From contig JBBDQR010000050.1 of NCBI GenBank assembly GCA_040905885.1, positions 1 through 44,918 on the forward strand: 44,918 bases of DNA, written 5' to 3'. The position numbers and the translations under genes were made by a program. Of the stretch, positions 8,544 to 16,773 are shown one piece after another (within the stretch, counting starts at the first letter, position 1; every line of letters begins with the position of its first letter). The notes under the pieces were generated by a model that ran no database searches, was not told the DNA's origin, and saw nothing but the letters and a program-made list of their open reading frames with translations. The stretch is from JACVRU01 sp040905885 (GTDB taxonomy: Bacteria; Actinomycetota; Thermoleophilia; Gaiellales; Gaiellaceae).

Positions 8544-11500
8544 TCAGGTGACCGCGGCCTCGCCGAGCAGGTGCTTGACCTCGGCGTAGAAGTCGTTCGT
8601 CGGCGCGACCCGGTAGCCGGGCCCGAGCTCGAGCCGCCGCAAGCCCGAGGAGGTCTCCAGGTCGACGTAGACGGGCGCGTCGCCGGGGAAGTCGCGCAGC
8701 ACGCCGGCGAGCTCGCGGACGATCCCCGCCGGCACCTTCGTCGCGTCCACCCGCAGCCGCACCACCGAGCGCTCCGGCGTCGCCTCGAAGGCGGCCACCT
8801 CCATCGCCAGCAGCTTCGTCTCGCCCGCCTGCTTGTGGTCGACGCGGCCCTTGATCACGAGGATCCGGTCGGTCTCGCAGAGCGCGCGCGCGGCCGCGTA
8901 GACGGAGTTGAAGACGACCACCTCGGCCTGGCCGCCGGCGTCGTCGAGGGTGAGGAAGACCATCGGGTCGCCCTTCTTCGTCGTCAGGTTCTTGACGGCG
9001 CCGACGATGCCGCCGACCGTGACGACCTCGCCGTCGCGGCGGCTGGAGATGTCGGCGAGCGGGCAGTCGGTCTTCCGCCGCAGCTGGTCGCGCACGCCGG
9101 AGAGCGGATGCTCGGAGACGTACAGGCCGAGCACCTCCTTCTCGAGCGCGAGCAGCTCCGACTTGTCGAGCTCGCCGGCGGGCACGGGCGGATGGTGACG
9201 CGGCTTCTCTTCGTCAGCGGGCCCGAGGTCGAAGATCGAGCCCTGCCCGCGGAGCTGGTCGTCCTGGTGCTTCTGGCCCCACGCGGCGGCCTGCTCGAGG
9301 ACGGCCAGCATCCCGCGGCGCGGGTCGCCGGTCGAGTCCAGAGCGCCGCACTTGACCAATGCCTCCAGGACGCGCTTGTTCGACACTTGCCCGTCGACGC
9401 GCTCGGTGAAGTCCCAGATCGACTCGTAAGGGCCGTGCTCGGCGCGCTCGCGGACGATCGCCGCGGCGGCGCCCTCCCCGACTCCCTTCACGGCATTGAG
9501 GCCGAAGCGGATCTTCCCCTCGACGACCGCGAAGTCGACCTGCGAGGAGTTGACGTCGGGCGGCAGCACCTCGATCCCCATCTCCGCGCACGCGTTGACG
9601 TAGTACGGCACTTTGTCCTTCGTGTTCATGACCGACGAGATCAGCGCGGCCATGTACTCGCAGGGGTGGGTCGCCTTCAGCCAGGCGGTGCGGTAGGCGA
9701 TCAGCGCGTAGCAGGCGGCGTGCGCTTTGTTGAAGGAGTAGTCCTGCGAGGCCTCCATGTCCTTCCAGAGCTGGTTGGCGACCGCGGGTGTCGTGCCCGT
9801 CTGCGCGCAGCCCTCGAGGAACTTCTCCTTGAGGGAGGCCATCAGCGAGTGGATCTTCTTGCCGATCGCCTTGCGCAGCGTCTCCGCCTCGGCGGGCGTG
9901 AAGCCGGCGATCTCCTTGGAAATCCGCATCAGGGACTCCTGGTAGATCGCGATGCCATGGGTCTCGCCCGTGATCGGCTCGAGCCGCGGGTCGATGTAGG
10001 TGACCTGCTCCTTGCCGTGCTTGCGGCGCGCGTACTGCGGGATGTAGGCCATCGGCCCGGGCCGGTAGAGGGCGACGAGCGCGATCAGGTCCTCGAACAC
10101 GGTCGGCCGCACCTGGCGCAGCGCCTCGCGCATCCCCGAGCCCTCGAACTGGAAGACGCCAACCGAGTCGCCGCGGGCGAGCATCGCGTAGGTCTTCGGG
10201 TCGTCGAGCGGCAGCTTCTCGATGTCCACGCCGCCGACGAGCGTGACCGCCTTGTCGATCACGTCGAGGTTGCGCAGGCCGAGGAAGTCGATCTTCAGGA
10301 GCCCGAGGTCGACGACGTCGCCCATCGCGAGCTGGGTGACGACCTCCTGGTCGGGCCCCTTCTGCTGGAGCGGGATCACGTCGGTCAGCGGCCGGTCGGC
10401 GATGACGACGCCGGCGGCGTGGATCGAGTCCTGGCGGACCAGCCCCTCGAGCGGCCGCGCCAGGTCGACGATCTGCTTGGCGACCTGGTCGGCGTCGTAC
10501 TCGGCCCGCAGCGGCTGGCCGGGCTTGAGGCTCGCCTCGAGCGTCTGGCCGGGGCCTTCTGGAATGAGTTTGGCCACCCTGTCGACGACGCCGTAGGGGA
10601 CGTCGAGCACGCGGCCCGCGTCGCGGACCGCGGCGCGCGCGGCCATCGTCCCGAAGGTGATGATCTGCGCCACGCGGTCGCGCCCGTACTTCTCGGCGAC
10701 GTAGTTGATCACGCGCTCGCGGCCGTCGACGGCGAAGTCGATGTCCATGTCCGGCAGGTCGGCGCGGGCGGGATTGAGGAAGCGCTCGAAGAGCAAGCCG
10801 TACTTGATCGGGTCGACGTCGGTGATCTCGAGGCAGTAGGCGGCGAGCGAGCCGGCGGCGCTCCCGCGCCCGGGCCCGACGCCGATCCCGTTCTGCTTGG
10901 CGAAGTGGATGAAGTCCCAGACGATCAGGAAGTAGTCGGCGAAGCCCATCTCCTTGACGGTCTTCAGCTCGAACTGGAGCCGCTCGCGCAGCTCGGGAGT
11001 GACGGTCTCGTAGCGGCGCTCGAGGCCGCGCTCGCAGAGCTCGACCAGGTAGTCGAAGGCGTCGCGGCCCTCGGGGGTCGGGTACTTCGGCAGCAGCACG
11101 CGGCCGAGCTCGATCGTCACGTCGCAGCGCCCTGCGATCTCGAGCGTGCGCGCGAGCGCGGGCTCGAGCCCGGCGAAGTCCTGCGCCATCTCCGCGGGCG
11201 TCTTGAAGTAGAACTGGTCGGTCTCGAAGCGCCAGCGGTTCGGGTTGGTGAGCGAGTCGCCGGACTGGATGCAGAGCAGCGCCTCGTGCGCCCGCGCGTC
11301 CTCGTGACGGAGATAGTGGACGTCGCCGGTGGCGACGAGCGGCAGGCCCGCCTCGGCGGCGAGCGCGGCGAGCTGCGGGTTGATCTGCTGCTGGATCGGC
11401 AGGCCCGCGTTCTGCACCTCGACGTACGTGTTGTCGCGACCGAAGATCTGGGCGAGCCGGTCGAGGTCGGCGCGCGCGTCCTTGGGCCGGTTCTCCTCGA

Positions 11501-11930
11501 GCGCCTTCGAGACGCGGCCGGAGAGGCAGCCGGAGAGCGCGATCAGCCCCGGCGCGTGCCGCTCGAGCAGCTCCCAGTCGACGCGCGGCTTGTAGTAGTA
11601 GCCCTCGAGGTAGCCGAGGCTGGAGAGCTTGATCAGGTTGCCGTAGCCGGTGTTGTCGGCGGCGAGCAGGGTGAGGTGCGCGTTGCCCTTCTTCTGCGCG
11701 CGCCGGTCGTCGGTGACGTAGACCTCGCAGCCGATGATCGGCTTGATTCCGTGCTTTCCGGCCTCCCGGTAGAGCTCGACGGCGCCGGCGAGCGAGCCGT
11801 GGTCGGTGAGGCTGACCGCGGGCATCTCGAGCTCGGCGGCGCGCGCGGCGAGGTCCGGGATGCGGCACGCCCCGTCGAGGATCGAGTACTCGGAGTGGCA
11901 GTGGAGGTGGACGAACGGCGCCTCGGGCAC
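8544..11930 (-). CDS. dnaE: DNA polymerase III alpha subunit
   Basis: The replicative polymerase, 1128 residues. It begins with the PHP domain (HLHCHSEYS, about 8-16), and carries the pol III motifs GVGPGRGSAAGSLAAYC (about 350) and LPDMDIDF (about 390), the catalytic palm acidic residues, a helix-hairpin-helix region (about 750-830) and a C-terminal OB fold (VGGIVGAVKNLTTKK, about 975). The length is near that of DnaE1. Start is GTG at 11930; a TATGAT box 8 bases upstream suggests a leaderless message. No frameshift occurs over 3.4 kb, which is a useful quality control for the assembly. Whether it is the essential DnaE1 or an ImuC/DnaE2 paralogue was judged by overall similarity; there is no imuA/imuB nearby, favouring DnaE1. 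Confidence 0.96.
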   Translation of the reverse strand: MPEAPFVHLHCHSEYSILDGACRIPDLAARAAELEMPAVSLTDHGSLAGAVELYREAGKHGIKPIIGCEVYVTDDRRAQKKGNAHLTLLAADNTGYGNLIKLSSLGYLEGYYYKPRVDWELLERHAPGLIALSGCLSGRVSKALEENRPKDARADLDRLAQIFGRDNTYVEVQNAGLPIQQQINPQLAALAAEAGLPLVATGDVHYLRHEDARAHEALLCIQSGDSLTNPNRWRFETDQFYFKTPAEMAQDFAGLEPALARTLEIAGRCDVTIELGRVLLPKYPTPEGRDAFDYLVELCERGLERRYETVTPELRERLQFELKTVKEMGFADYFLIVWDFIHFAKQNGIGVGPGRGSAAGSLAAYCLEITDVDPIKYGLLFERFLNPARADLPDMDIDFAVDGRERVINYVAEKYGRDRVAQIITFGTMAARAAVRDAGRVLDVPYGVVDRVAKLIPEGPGQTLEASLKPGQPLRAEYDADQVAKQIVDLARPLEGLVRQDSIHAAGVVIADRPLTDVIPLQQKGPDQEVVTQLAMGDVVDLGLLKIDFLGLRNLDVIDKAVTLVGGVDIEKLPLDDPKTYAMLARGDSVGVFQFEGSGMREALRQVRPTVFEDLIALVALYRPGPMAYIPQYARRKHGKEQVTYIDPRLEPITGETHGIAIYQESLMRISKEIAGFTPAEAETLRKAIGKKIHSLMASLKEKFLEGCAQTGTTPAVANQLWKDMEASQDYSFNKAHAACYALIAYRTAWLKATHPCEYMAALISSVMNTKDKVPYYVNACAEMGIEVLPPDVNSSQVDFAVVEGKIRFGLNAVKGVGEGAAAAIVRERAEHGPYESIWDFTERVDGQVSNKRVLEALVKCGALDSTGDPRRGMLAVLEQAAAWGQKHQDDQLRGQGSIFDLGPADEEKPRHHPPVPAGELDKSELLALEKEVLGLYVSEHPLSGVRDQLRRKTDCPLADISSRRDGEVVTVGGIVGAVKNLTTKKGDPMVFLTLDDAGGQAEVVVFNSVYAAARALCETDRILVIKGRVDHKQAGETKLLAMEVAAFEATPERSVVRLRVDATKVPAGIVRELAGVLRDFPGDAPVYVDLETSSGLRRLELGPGYRVAPTNDFYAEVKHLLGEAAVT

Positions 11931-11938
11931 GGGAGTCG

Positions 11939-11944
11939 ATCATA
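11939..11944 (-). promoter_or_regulatory. -10 box of dnaE
   Basis: TATGAT on the minus strand, 8 bases before the GTG. No convincing -35. Placement implies transcription starting at or within two bases of the initiation codon. Confidence 0.4.
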
Positions 11945-11968
11945 GAGCCGCCTCAGGACCGCACCCGT

Positions 11969-11974
11969 TAAGCT
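11969..11974 (+). promoter_or_regulatory. -10 box of the DUF1918 gene
   Basis: TAAGCT ends 7 bases before the ATG at 11982. The same TAnnnT spacing recurs at many starts here. The dnaE promoter on the other strand lies only 24 bases away. Confidence 0.4.
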
Positions 11975-11981
11975 CGCCGGC

Positions 11982-12191
11982 ATGGACGCAAAGACTGGGG
12001 ACACCATCGTCGTCGAGTCCGAGCGCGCGGCGCAGCCGCCGCGGAGGGGCACGATCGAGGAGGTTCTGCAAACGGAGCCGGCCCGCTTCCGCATTCGCTG
12101 GGAGGACGGGCACGAGTCGATCCTGACGCCCTCGGCGGGAGTCGCTCGGATCGAGGCGAAGCGGAAGGCGAAGACGAGCGCGCGCGGCTGA
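11982..12191 (+). CDS. DUF1918 domain protein
   Basis: A 69-residue small beta-barrel protein. The sequence GDTIVVES...RRGTIEEVL...FRIRWEDGHESILTPS is the DUF1918 signature, a short SH3-like domain common in actinobacteria whose function is not established; ligand binding or regulation has been proposed only by fold. It covers nearly the whole product and ends in a basic tail. It diverges from dnaE and converges with the PIN toxin gene, whose stop is two bases away. The start is secure because the promoter is placed as for other leaderless genes. Confidence 0.88.
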   Translation: MDAKTGDTIVVESERAAQPPRRGTIEEVLQTEPARFRIRWEDGHESILTPSAGVARIEAKRKAKTSARG

Positions 12192-12192
12192 G

Positions 12193-12591
12193 CTACGGAC
12201 GCAGCTCGACGAAGCCCGCGGCCGCGAAGTCTCCGTCGAAGGCGAGCGCCTCGCGGATCCGCAACGAGCGCATGAGCGCAAAGCTCGTCGCGTCGACGAA
12301 CGAGTACCGGCGCTCGTCGTGACGGCGGAGCCAGCGGAGGGCCTCGGCTTCAAGCGGCTCCGCGACGAACACGACGCGCAGCCGCGGCGTCCGCTGGACC
12401 CGGTCGAGGAAGTGGACGCCGACGCGGTGCCCGACCTTGCGACCGAGCAGCGTCCACGTCTCGCCGCGCACGTGGTTCGACGTCACGAGCGACGCCGTCT
12501 CATGCTGCTGGAGCAGCTCGAGCGCATCGGCGTGGTGCCGATCGCGCGGGAAGTAGACGGCCGCCCAGAAGGACGTGTCGACGAAAATCAC
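12193..12591 (-). CDS. PIN-domain toxin, VapC-like
   Basis: A 132-residue PIN-fold ribonuclease. The first acidic residue is in the N-terminal IFVDTSFW; further conserved acids are the Glu in RGETWT (about 44), the Asp in SFVDATSFALM (about 100) and the Asp in AFDGDF (about 119), together the metal-binding set of VapC toxins. It would cleave RNA, often tRNA, when not bound by antitoxin. Start is GTG at 12591, overlapping the antitoxin stop as GTGA, so translation is coupled. A longer upstream open frame exists but its codons are those of the antitoxin in another frame. Confidence 0.88.
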   Translation of the reverse strand: MIFVDTSFWAAVYFPRDRHHADALELLQQHETASLVTSNHVRGETWTLLGRKVGHRVGVHFLDRVQRTPRLRVVFVAEPLEAEALRWLRRHDERRYSFVDATSFALMRSLRIREALAFDGDFAAAGFVELRP

Positions 12592-12824
12592 GCCTCGTCG
12601 CCGATTGGGCCGTACAGGTACTCGTCGATGTCCTCGACGGGCTCGACGTCCCCGGACGCGCCCACCATCTCCCAGAGCGGATCTTCGTGCAGGGGAGGCA
12701 GCGGCTTCAGCCGCTCGCGAACGAAGCGACGGATGAGGGCCGCCTTCGAGGTGCCCTCCCGCGCCGCCTCCCGGCCGAGCGCGTCGTCGAGCTCCTCCTC
12801 GATCATGATCTGCAGCCGCTTCAC
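12588..12824 (-). CDS. Ribbon-helix-helix antitoxin
   Basis: A 78-residue protein with an N-terminal RHH (CopG/Arc-like) DNA-binding motif: a short strand KRLQIMIEE and two helices (residues 10-40). The acidic C-terminus (DVEPVEDIDEYLYG) is the expected toxin-binding tail. It would neutralise the PIN protein encoded with a 4-base overlap downstream and repress the operon. The start is GTG at 12824, supported by TAAGCT exactly 6 bases upstream; the nearby ATG is out of frame. Confidence 0.83.
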   Translation of the reverse strand: MKRLQIMIEEELDDALGREAAREGTSKAALIRRFVRERLKPLPPLHEDPLWEMVGASGDVEPVEDIDEYLYGPIGDEA

Positions 12825-12830
12825 ATGATG

Positions 12831-12836
12831 AGCTTA
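12831..12836 (-). promoter_or_regulatory. -10 box of the RHH/PIN operon
   Basis: TAAGCT on the minus strand, 6 bases before the GTG start, implying a leaderless mRNA. The 150 bases upstream (12837-12990) contain nothing else I could support. Confidence 0.4.
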
Positions 12837-12990
12837 CATCACTTCGATGCTGTTGGTGTAACACGCGGGCGGACGCGGGAGCGGGCGGCGAGCGCGTAGA
12901 TCTCGCGGACCGCGGGCGGGCAGGTTGCGTGCTGCATGCCCGCATCGAAGCACGCAAGGGCGCGCGTGTCTGTGCCGACTTCGTGCCGAA

Positions 12991-13293
12991 TCAACCCGAG
13001 CGGATGAAGTTCCCCTCCGGGTCGAGCTCGACGAAGTGGTCGGCCTCGCCGGAGCGGTACTCCGCGCACTGGTTCTCGGGCTCGTCGTCGACCGCCTCGC
13101 GCGGATCGTGGGCGACGTCGGCGACCCAGCCGGGCTTGATGATCCCGAGACAAGGCCCGTTCTCCATTTCAACGCCCTGCGCCTTCGCCTGCTCGTAGGC
13201 CTGCTTGGCGAGCGCGATCGTCTGCTCGTCGGCGTCCGCGCCGCCGCAGCCGGCGAACGTAAGCGCAGCGCCAAGAAGAAGAACTCGCCTCAT
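12991..13293 (-). CDS. Small predicted lipoprotein
   Basis: A 100-residue exported protein with signal peptide and lipobox FAGC (residues 12-15), then a mature domain of about 85 residues with two more cysteines (NGPCLG and NQCAEY) that may form a disulfide. Function is unknown. The ATG at 13293 overlaps the stop of the broken PIN gene upstream as ATGA, so it was probably translated together with the Phd/PIN pair, an unusual companion for a toxin-antitoxin operon. The longer open frame reaching 13956 belongs mostly to the neighbouring genes in another phase. Confidence 0.7.
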   Translation of the reverse strand: MRRVLLLGAALTFAGCGGADADEQTIALAKQAYEQAKAQGVEMENGPCLGIIKPGWVADVAHDPREAVDDEPENQCAEYRSGEADHFVELDPEGNFIRSG

Positions 13294-13665
13294 GCTGGCG
13301 AAGCCACCTCGAAGCCGCTCGTCCGGGCGGCGGCGACGAGGCGGGCGTCGTACGCGACGAAATGGTCGATTCGCTCGCGGTGGAAGAGCGCGGACGACAG
13401 ATGCATCGCGTCGAGGGTTCCCAGGGTCATCGGCTCCACGCGGGCCGCCTCCCTGGATCGCCTCGTCGATCTCGACGAGCACGAGCTTTCGCACGATGTC
13501 TGCGCCTCGGGCGTCGAGGCCATGGCGGCGGGCTGCGCGCGGTACCTCGACGAGGGCCAGCTTGCTCGACAGCAGGTCATGGCCGCGCGCGAACGCGCGT
13601 AGCGCCTCTGTCTCGGGCTCGTCGACGACGAGCTTCACGAGCGCCGACGCGTCGAGGTAGAGCAC
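13290..13665 (-). pseudogene. PIN-domain toxin, frameshifted
   Basis: The N-terminal half, from GTG at 13665, reads YLDASALVKLVVDEPE and continues to VEIDEAIQ, a clear PIN start with its first Asp. The C-terminal half is in another frame and reads TLGTLDAMHLSSALF...FVAYDARLVAAA with the remaining PIN acids, ending at 13290. The frames join near 13455, where one extra base (or two missing) breaks the reading. The product as read would lose the second half of the active site. The stop overlaps the lipoprotein start and the start follows the antitoxin stop, so the locus was once an intact Phd/PIN pair. A sequencing error cannot be excluded. Confidence 0.75.
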
Positions 13666-13667
13666 GC

Positions 13668-13907
13668 TCAGAAGCGTTCGGAGTCCCGCATCTCCTGGAG
13701 AATCTCGCTCAGCGGCTTCGACCCAGGCGGAAGCTTGACGGGCGGCGGCAGATCCTCGATCCGCCCCCCGCCCCATCTGACCTTGCCCAGGGCGATCATC
13801 CTGTCCCAGTACTCGTCGCCGGTCGAGGGCGGCATGCTCGCGCGACGTGTCAGCCGGCGTAGATACGCACTGAGCTTCTCTCGCAACTCGCCAATTGTGC
13901 GACGCAC
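13668..13907 (-). CDS. Phd/YefM-like antitoxin
   Basis: A 79-residue protein whose N-terminus (TIGELREKLSAYLRRL) matches the Phd/YefM antitoxin pattern, the DNA-binding half; the rest, ending KPLSEILQEMRDSERF, would wrap the toxin. It lies immediately before the broken PIN gene. Start is GTG at 13907; a TTGACA (minus strand, 13935-13930) stands 22 bases upstream but no good -10 pairs with it. If the toxin is truly dead, this antitoxin may persist as an orphan able to neutralise related toxins. Confidence 0.72.
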   Translation of the reverse strand: MRRTIGELREKLSAYLRRLTRRASMPPSTGDEYWDRMIALGKVRWGGGRIEDLPPPVKLPPGSKPLSEILQEMRDSERF

Positions 13908-13972
13908 GAAGCACAGTGTGACGTCTCCGTGTCAAGAGCCGCGCCCGCCGGGGCACGCGCCGACCCGCCCGT

Positions 13973-13978
13973 TAGCCT
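13973..13978 (+). promoter_or_regulatory. -10 box of the UvrD-like helicase gene
   Basis: TAGCCT lies 6 bases before the GTG at 13985, giving a leaderless arrangement. No -35 was recognised. Confidence 0.35.
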
Positions 13979-13984
13979 GGCCCG

Positions 13985-15787
13985 GTGAGCCTCCCGCCCC
14001 TGAACGCCGAGCAGCGCCGCGCCGCCGAGACCGTCCGCGGGCCGGTCTGCATCCTCGCCGGCGCCGGCTCGGGCAAGACGACGACGATCACCGCCCGCAT
14101 CGCCCGCCAGGTCGAGACGGACGCCTTCGAGCCGGGGGAGATCCTCGCGGTCACCTTCACCGACAAGGCCGCGGGCGAGATGCGGGCGCGGCTGGAGGCG
14201 CTCGGCGTCCGCGGCGTGCGTGCGCGGACGTTCCACGCGGCGGCGCTCGCGCAGCTCTCCCACTTCGGCGACGGCGCGCCGGCGATCCTCGCCTCGAAGG
14301 CGCTGATCCTCCAGCCGCTCCGCCGCGCGCTGCCGAAGCCGTACTGCTTCCGCCCCCTCCGCGAGCTGGCCACGGAGATCGAGCGGGCGAAGAACGCGCG
14401 CCTCACCCCTGATACCTACCTCGAGGCGCTCGACGGCCACGAGCCGCCCCTCCCCGCCGACCTCGCCCTGCGCGTCTTCCGGCACTACGAGGAGCGGAAG
14501 CGGGAGCAGGGCCGGATCGACTTCGAGGACGTGCTCGAGCTGACGATCCGCCTCTTCGACGAGCGGCCGGACGCGCTGGCCGAGTTCCGCGCGCGCTACC
14601 GCGCCTTCACCGTCGACGAGTACCAGGACGTCAACCTGCTCCAGCAGACGCTGCTCGAGCGCTGGCTCGGCGAGCGCGACGACCTCTGCGTCGTCGGCGA
14701 CGACTACCAGTCGATCTACTCCTTCACCGGCGCGACGCCGAGCTACCTGCTGGCGATGCCGCGCCGCTTCCCGCACGCCGCCGTGATCCGGCTGGAGGAG
14801 AACCACCGCTCGACGCCCGAGGTGCTCGCGTTCGCGAACCGGCTGGTGCCGCGGCTCGGCGGGGCCGAGAAGCGGCTGCGGGCGGTGCGGGAAGCAGGCC
14901 CGGAGCCCGAGCTGGCGTCCTTCCCCGACCGCGCCGCCGAGGTGGCGGCGATCGTCGCGCGCGTGCGCGAGCCCTACGAGCAGGCGGCCGTGCTCGTCCG
15001 GATCAACGCCCGCTCGGAGGAGTTCGAGGAGGCGTTCCTGGCGGCGGGCATCCCCTTCCAGGTGCGCGGCGGCGCCTTCCTGCGCCGGCCGGCGGCGCGG
15101 CGGACGCTGGCGGTGCTGCGGCGCGCCGACGGGCCGGCGGCGGTGCTCGTGCGGGCGGCGGCGCTCGACCAGGGGTGGGTCGAGGTCGTCCCCGACGGCG
15201 TCGGCGAGGAGGAGGCGACGCGGCAGGCGGACCTCGCCCGGCTCGTGCGGCTGGCGGAGGAGTTCGGCGGCGGCGCAGCCGACTTCGTCGACGATCTGGA
15301 GGCGCGCTTCGGCGCCGAGAGCGAGGGTCGCGGCGTGAACATCCTCAGCTACCACCGGGCGAAGGGCCTCGAGTGGGACGCGGTCTTCCTCCCCCGGCTC
15401 GAGGACGGGGAGCTGCCGTACCGCGGCTCCGACCTCGCAGAGGAGCGGCGGCTCCTCTACGTGGGGATCACGCGCGCCAGGCGGCAGCTCCACCTGAGCT
15501 GGGTGCAGAAGCCGAGCCGCTTCCTGGCGGAGCTCGGCGTGGAGATGCCCACGGAGCCGGCGGCGCGCCCCGAGGGCCCGGTCTTCGCCGCGCTGCGCGA
15601 GTGGCGACTACGGCGAGCGAAGGCCGACGGCGTGCCGGCGTACGTGGTCTTCCACGACCGGACGCTGGCCGAGATCGCCGACCGCGGGCCGCAGACGCTC
15701 GACGAGCTCGCGCGCATCGCAGGCGTCGGCCCGACCAAGCTCGACCGCTACGGGCGCGAGGTGCTCGCGACGCTAGGTTCCGAGTAG
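13985..15787 (+). CDS. UvrD/Rep-family DNA helicase with HRDC domain (UvrD2-like)
   Basis: A 600-residue superfamily 1A helicase that unwinds DNA 3'-5' in repair. Visible motifs: Walker A AGAGSGKTTT (about 26-35), motif Ia AVTFTDKAAGEM, motif II VDEYQDVN (about 215), motif III GDDYQSIYSFTGA (about 238), motif IV LEENHRS (about 274), motif V YHRAKGLEWDAVFLP (about 455) and motif VI LLYVGITRARRQL (about 490). A C-terminal HRDC domain (about 530-600) ends IAGVGPTKLDRYG. The HRDC tail and modest length fit the actinobacterial UvrD2 group. Start is GTG 13985. The 3' end overlaps the opposing PIN gene by 15 bases. Confidence 0.93.
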   Translation: MSLPPLNAEQRRAAETVRGPVCILAGAGSGKTTTITARIARQVETDAFEPGEILAVTFTDKAAGEMRARLEALGVRGVRARTFHAAALAQLSHFGDGAPAILASKALILQPLRRALPKPYCFRPLRELATEIERAKNARLTPDTYLEALDGHEPPLPADLALRVFRHYEERKREQGRIDFEDVLELTIRLFDERPDALAEFRARYRAFTVDEYQDVNLLQQTLLERWLGERDDLCVVGDDYQSIYSFTGATPSYLLAMPRRFPHAAVIRLEENHRSTPEVLAFANRLVPRLGGAEKRLRAVREAGPEPELASFPDRAAEVAAIVARVREPYEQAAVLVRINARSEEFEEAFLAAGIPFQVRGGAFLRRPAARRTLAVLRRADGPAAVLVRAAALDQGWVEVVPDGVGEEEATRQADLARLVRLAEEFGGGAADFVDDLEARFGAESEGRGVNILSYHRAKGLEWDAVFLPRLEDGELPYRGSDLAEERRLLYVGITRARRQLHLSWVQKPSRFLAELGVEMPTEPAARPEGPVFAALREWRLRRAKADGVPAYVVFHDRTLAEIADRGPQTLDELARIAGVGPTKLDRYGREVLATLGSE

Positions 15788-16204
15788 CCGCTCGAACGGC
15801 CGCGAGCCGAGCTCGACGAAGCGGAGCCCGCGAACCTCCGCGAATGCCCGATCCGCCGCGACGAACGCCTCGGCGCCGTTTGCCATGGCAGTCGCCGCGA
15901 GCAGCGCGTCGAAGGCGCCGAGCCGGGCATGCCGCTCGTAGAGGCGCAAGCCGCGCGCCAGCTCGTCCTCGGTCGTCACGAGCAGCGGCGCCAGGAGGTG
16001 CGCACATCGACGGCCGAGGGCCGCCGCAGCGCTCCTTGGCCGTCGCCTGGCATAGACGTGGACGAACTCCTGGATCGCCTCCGGAGTCGTCCGCGCATCG
16101 AGCCGTCCGGCGCCGATCGCCTCCACCAGGCGACGGCTCGGCTCGCGGAGCCGGTGCTCGTCGCCCACGGCGTAGACGAGCACCGACGTGTCGACGACGA
16201 TCAC
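15773..16204 (-). CDS. PIN-domain toxin, VapC-like
   Basis: A 143-residue PIN ribonuclease. The acidic residues expected at the active site are visible in IVVDTSVLVYA (Asp 5), EAIQEFVHV (Glu about 45), GAFDALLAATA (Asp about 98) and VAADRAF (Asp about 116). It would be held inactive by the RHH protein encoded upstream with a 4-base ATGA overlap. The 3' end runs 15 bases into the convergent helicase gene. A functional target is not predictable from sequence. Confidence 0.88.
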   Translation of the reverse strand: MIVVDTSVLVYAVGDEHRLREPSRRLVEAIGAGRLDARTTPEAIQEFVHVYARRRPRSAAAALGRRCAHLLAPLLVTTEDELARGLRLYERHARLGAFDALLAATAMANGAEAFVAADRAFAEVRGLRFVELGSRPFERLLGT

Positions 16205-16452
16205 AGCCGGCGCGCGTGGGCCGCTCGGATCTCCGCCTTCAGCTCCTCGACCGTCTCGGGCACCGGCACGGGCTCGGCCGCGAGGATCGCATCCGCCGCA
16301 GCCCGCTTCTTGTCGGCGTCATCGGGCAGAGCCTTGTCGATCGCGTCGCGGATCACAGCCGCGACCGACGTCTGACGCCGCCGTGCAGCCGCGGCGACCC
16401 GCCGGTAGCGGGCCTCGTCGAGGAGGAGGTGGAGGCGTCGCTCGAGGGCCAT
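16201..16452 (-). CDS. Ribbon-helix-helix antitoxin
   Basis: An 83-residue protein with an N-terminal RHH-type motif (strand RRLHLLLDE, then helices through AAVIRDAID) and an acidic C-terminal toxin-binding tail (PVPETVEELKAEIR). It pairs with the overlapping PIN toxin. The ATG at 16452 was chosen over ATGs at 16467 and 16458 because TATCGT lies exactly 6 bases before it, and the two earlier ATGs lie upstream of or inside the region where transcription would begin. Confidence 0.82.
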   Translation of the reverse strand: MALERRLHLLLDEARYRRVAAAARRRQTSVAAVIRDAIDKALPDDADKKRAAADAILAAEPVPVPETVEELKAEIRAAHARRL

Positions 16453-16473
16453 GCACATACGATACACATGTGC
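16453..16473 (-). promoter_or_regulatory. Promoter -10 inside an inverted-repeat operator
   Basis: An inverted repeat with arms GCACAT/ATGTGC (16453-16458 and 16468-16473) encloses the -10 box TATCGT (minus strand 16464-16459), 6 bases from the ATG. RHH antitoxins bind short repeats of this kind, so this is a good candidate autorepression site. Confidence 0.55.
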
Positions 16474-16754
16474 CTAGCGTCGCGAGCGCATCTCCTCCAC
16501 CTGCGCATGCGCCAGCCGCAGGATGACCGCGGGCACGACCTCCGACCCCGGACCCGGCCGGTCGACCGGCGGCCCAGAGCAAGCCGCACCGGAGCTTCCA
16601 GCCATCTTGCCCAGACGTGGGGAGCCAGCTCGTGCGCCTCGCGCCGCGCCCGGCGCTCGTCGCCGAGGTCGAGCGGAAAGCTCACGAAGGTGAGGCAGGC
16701 GAGACAGATCGGAACGGTCGCGTGGTTGAACTCGGCGCACCGAGACTGCGCCGT
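16474..16754 (-). pseudogene. Broken small gene of unknown family
   Basis: From about 16754 one frame has strong GC3 codon bias and reads CAEFNHATVPICLACL...FVSFPLDLGDERRARREAHE, with a three-cysteine pattern. Bias then moves to a second frame ending SEVVPAVILRLAHAQVEEM and a stop at 16474. No good start codon precedes the first part. I read this as one gene damaged by a frameshift and missing its start. The family is not recognised, and the whole call is tentative. Confidence 0.35.
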
Positions 16755-16773
16755 TCATTCATGCGCGCCGGCG

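Noticed and set aside
8421..11945. 1174-codon open frame on the plus strand opposite dnaE
   Set aside because: It is the antisense of a clear DNA polymerase III alpha gene; its Arg/Val/Asp/Leu-rich composition is the usual mirror of a high-GC gene.
12834..12990. Additional small minus-strand gene ending near 12834
   Set aside because: Several open frames exist but none has a start, consistent codon bias or similarity that I could support.
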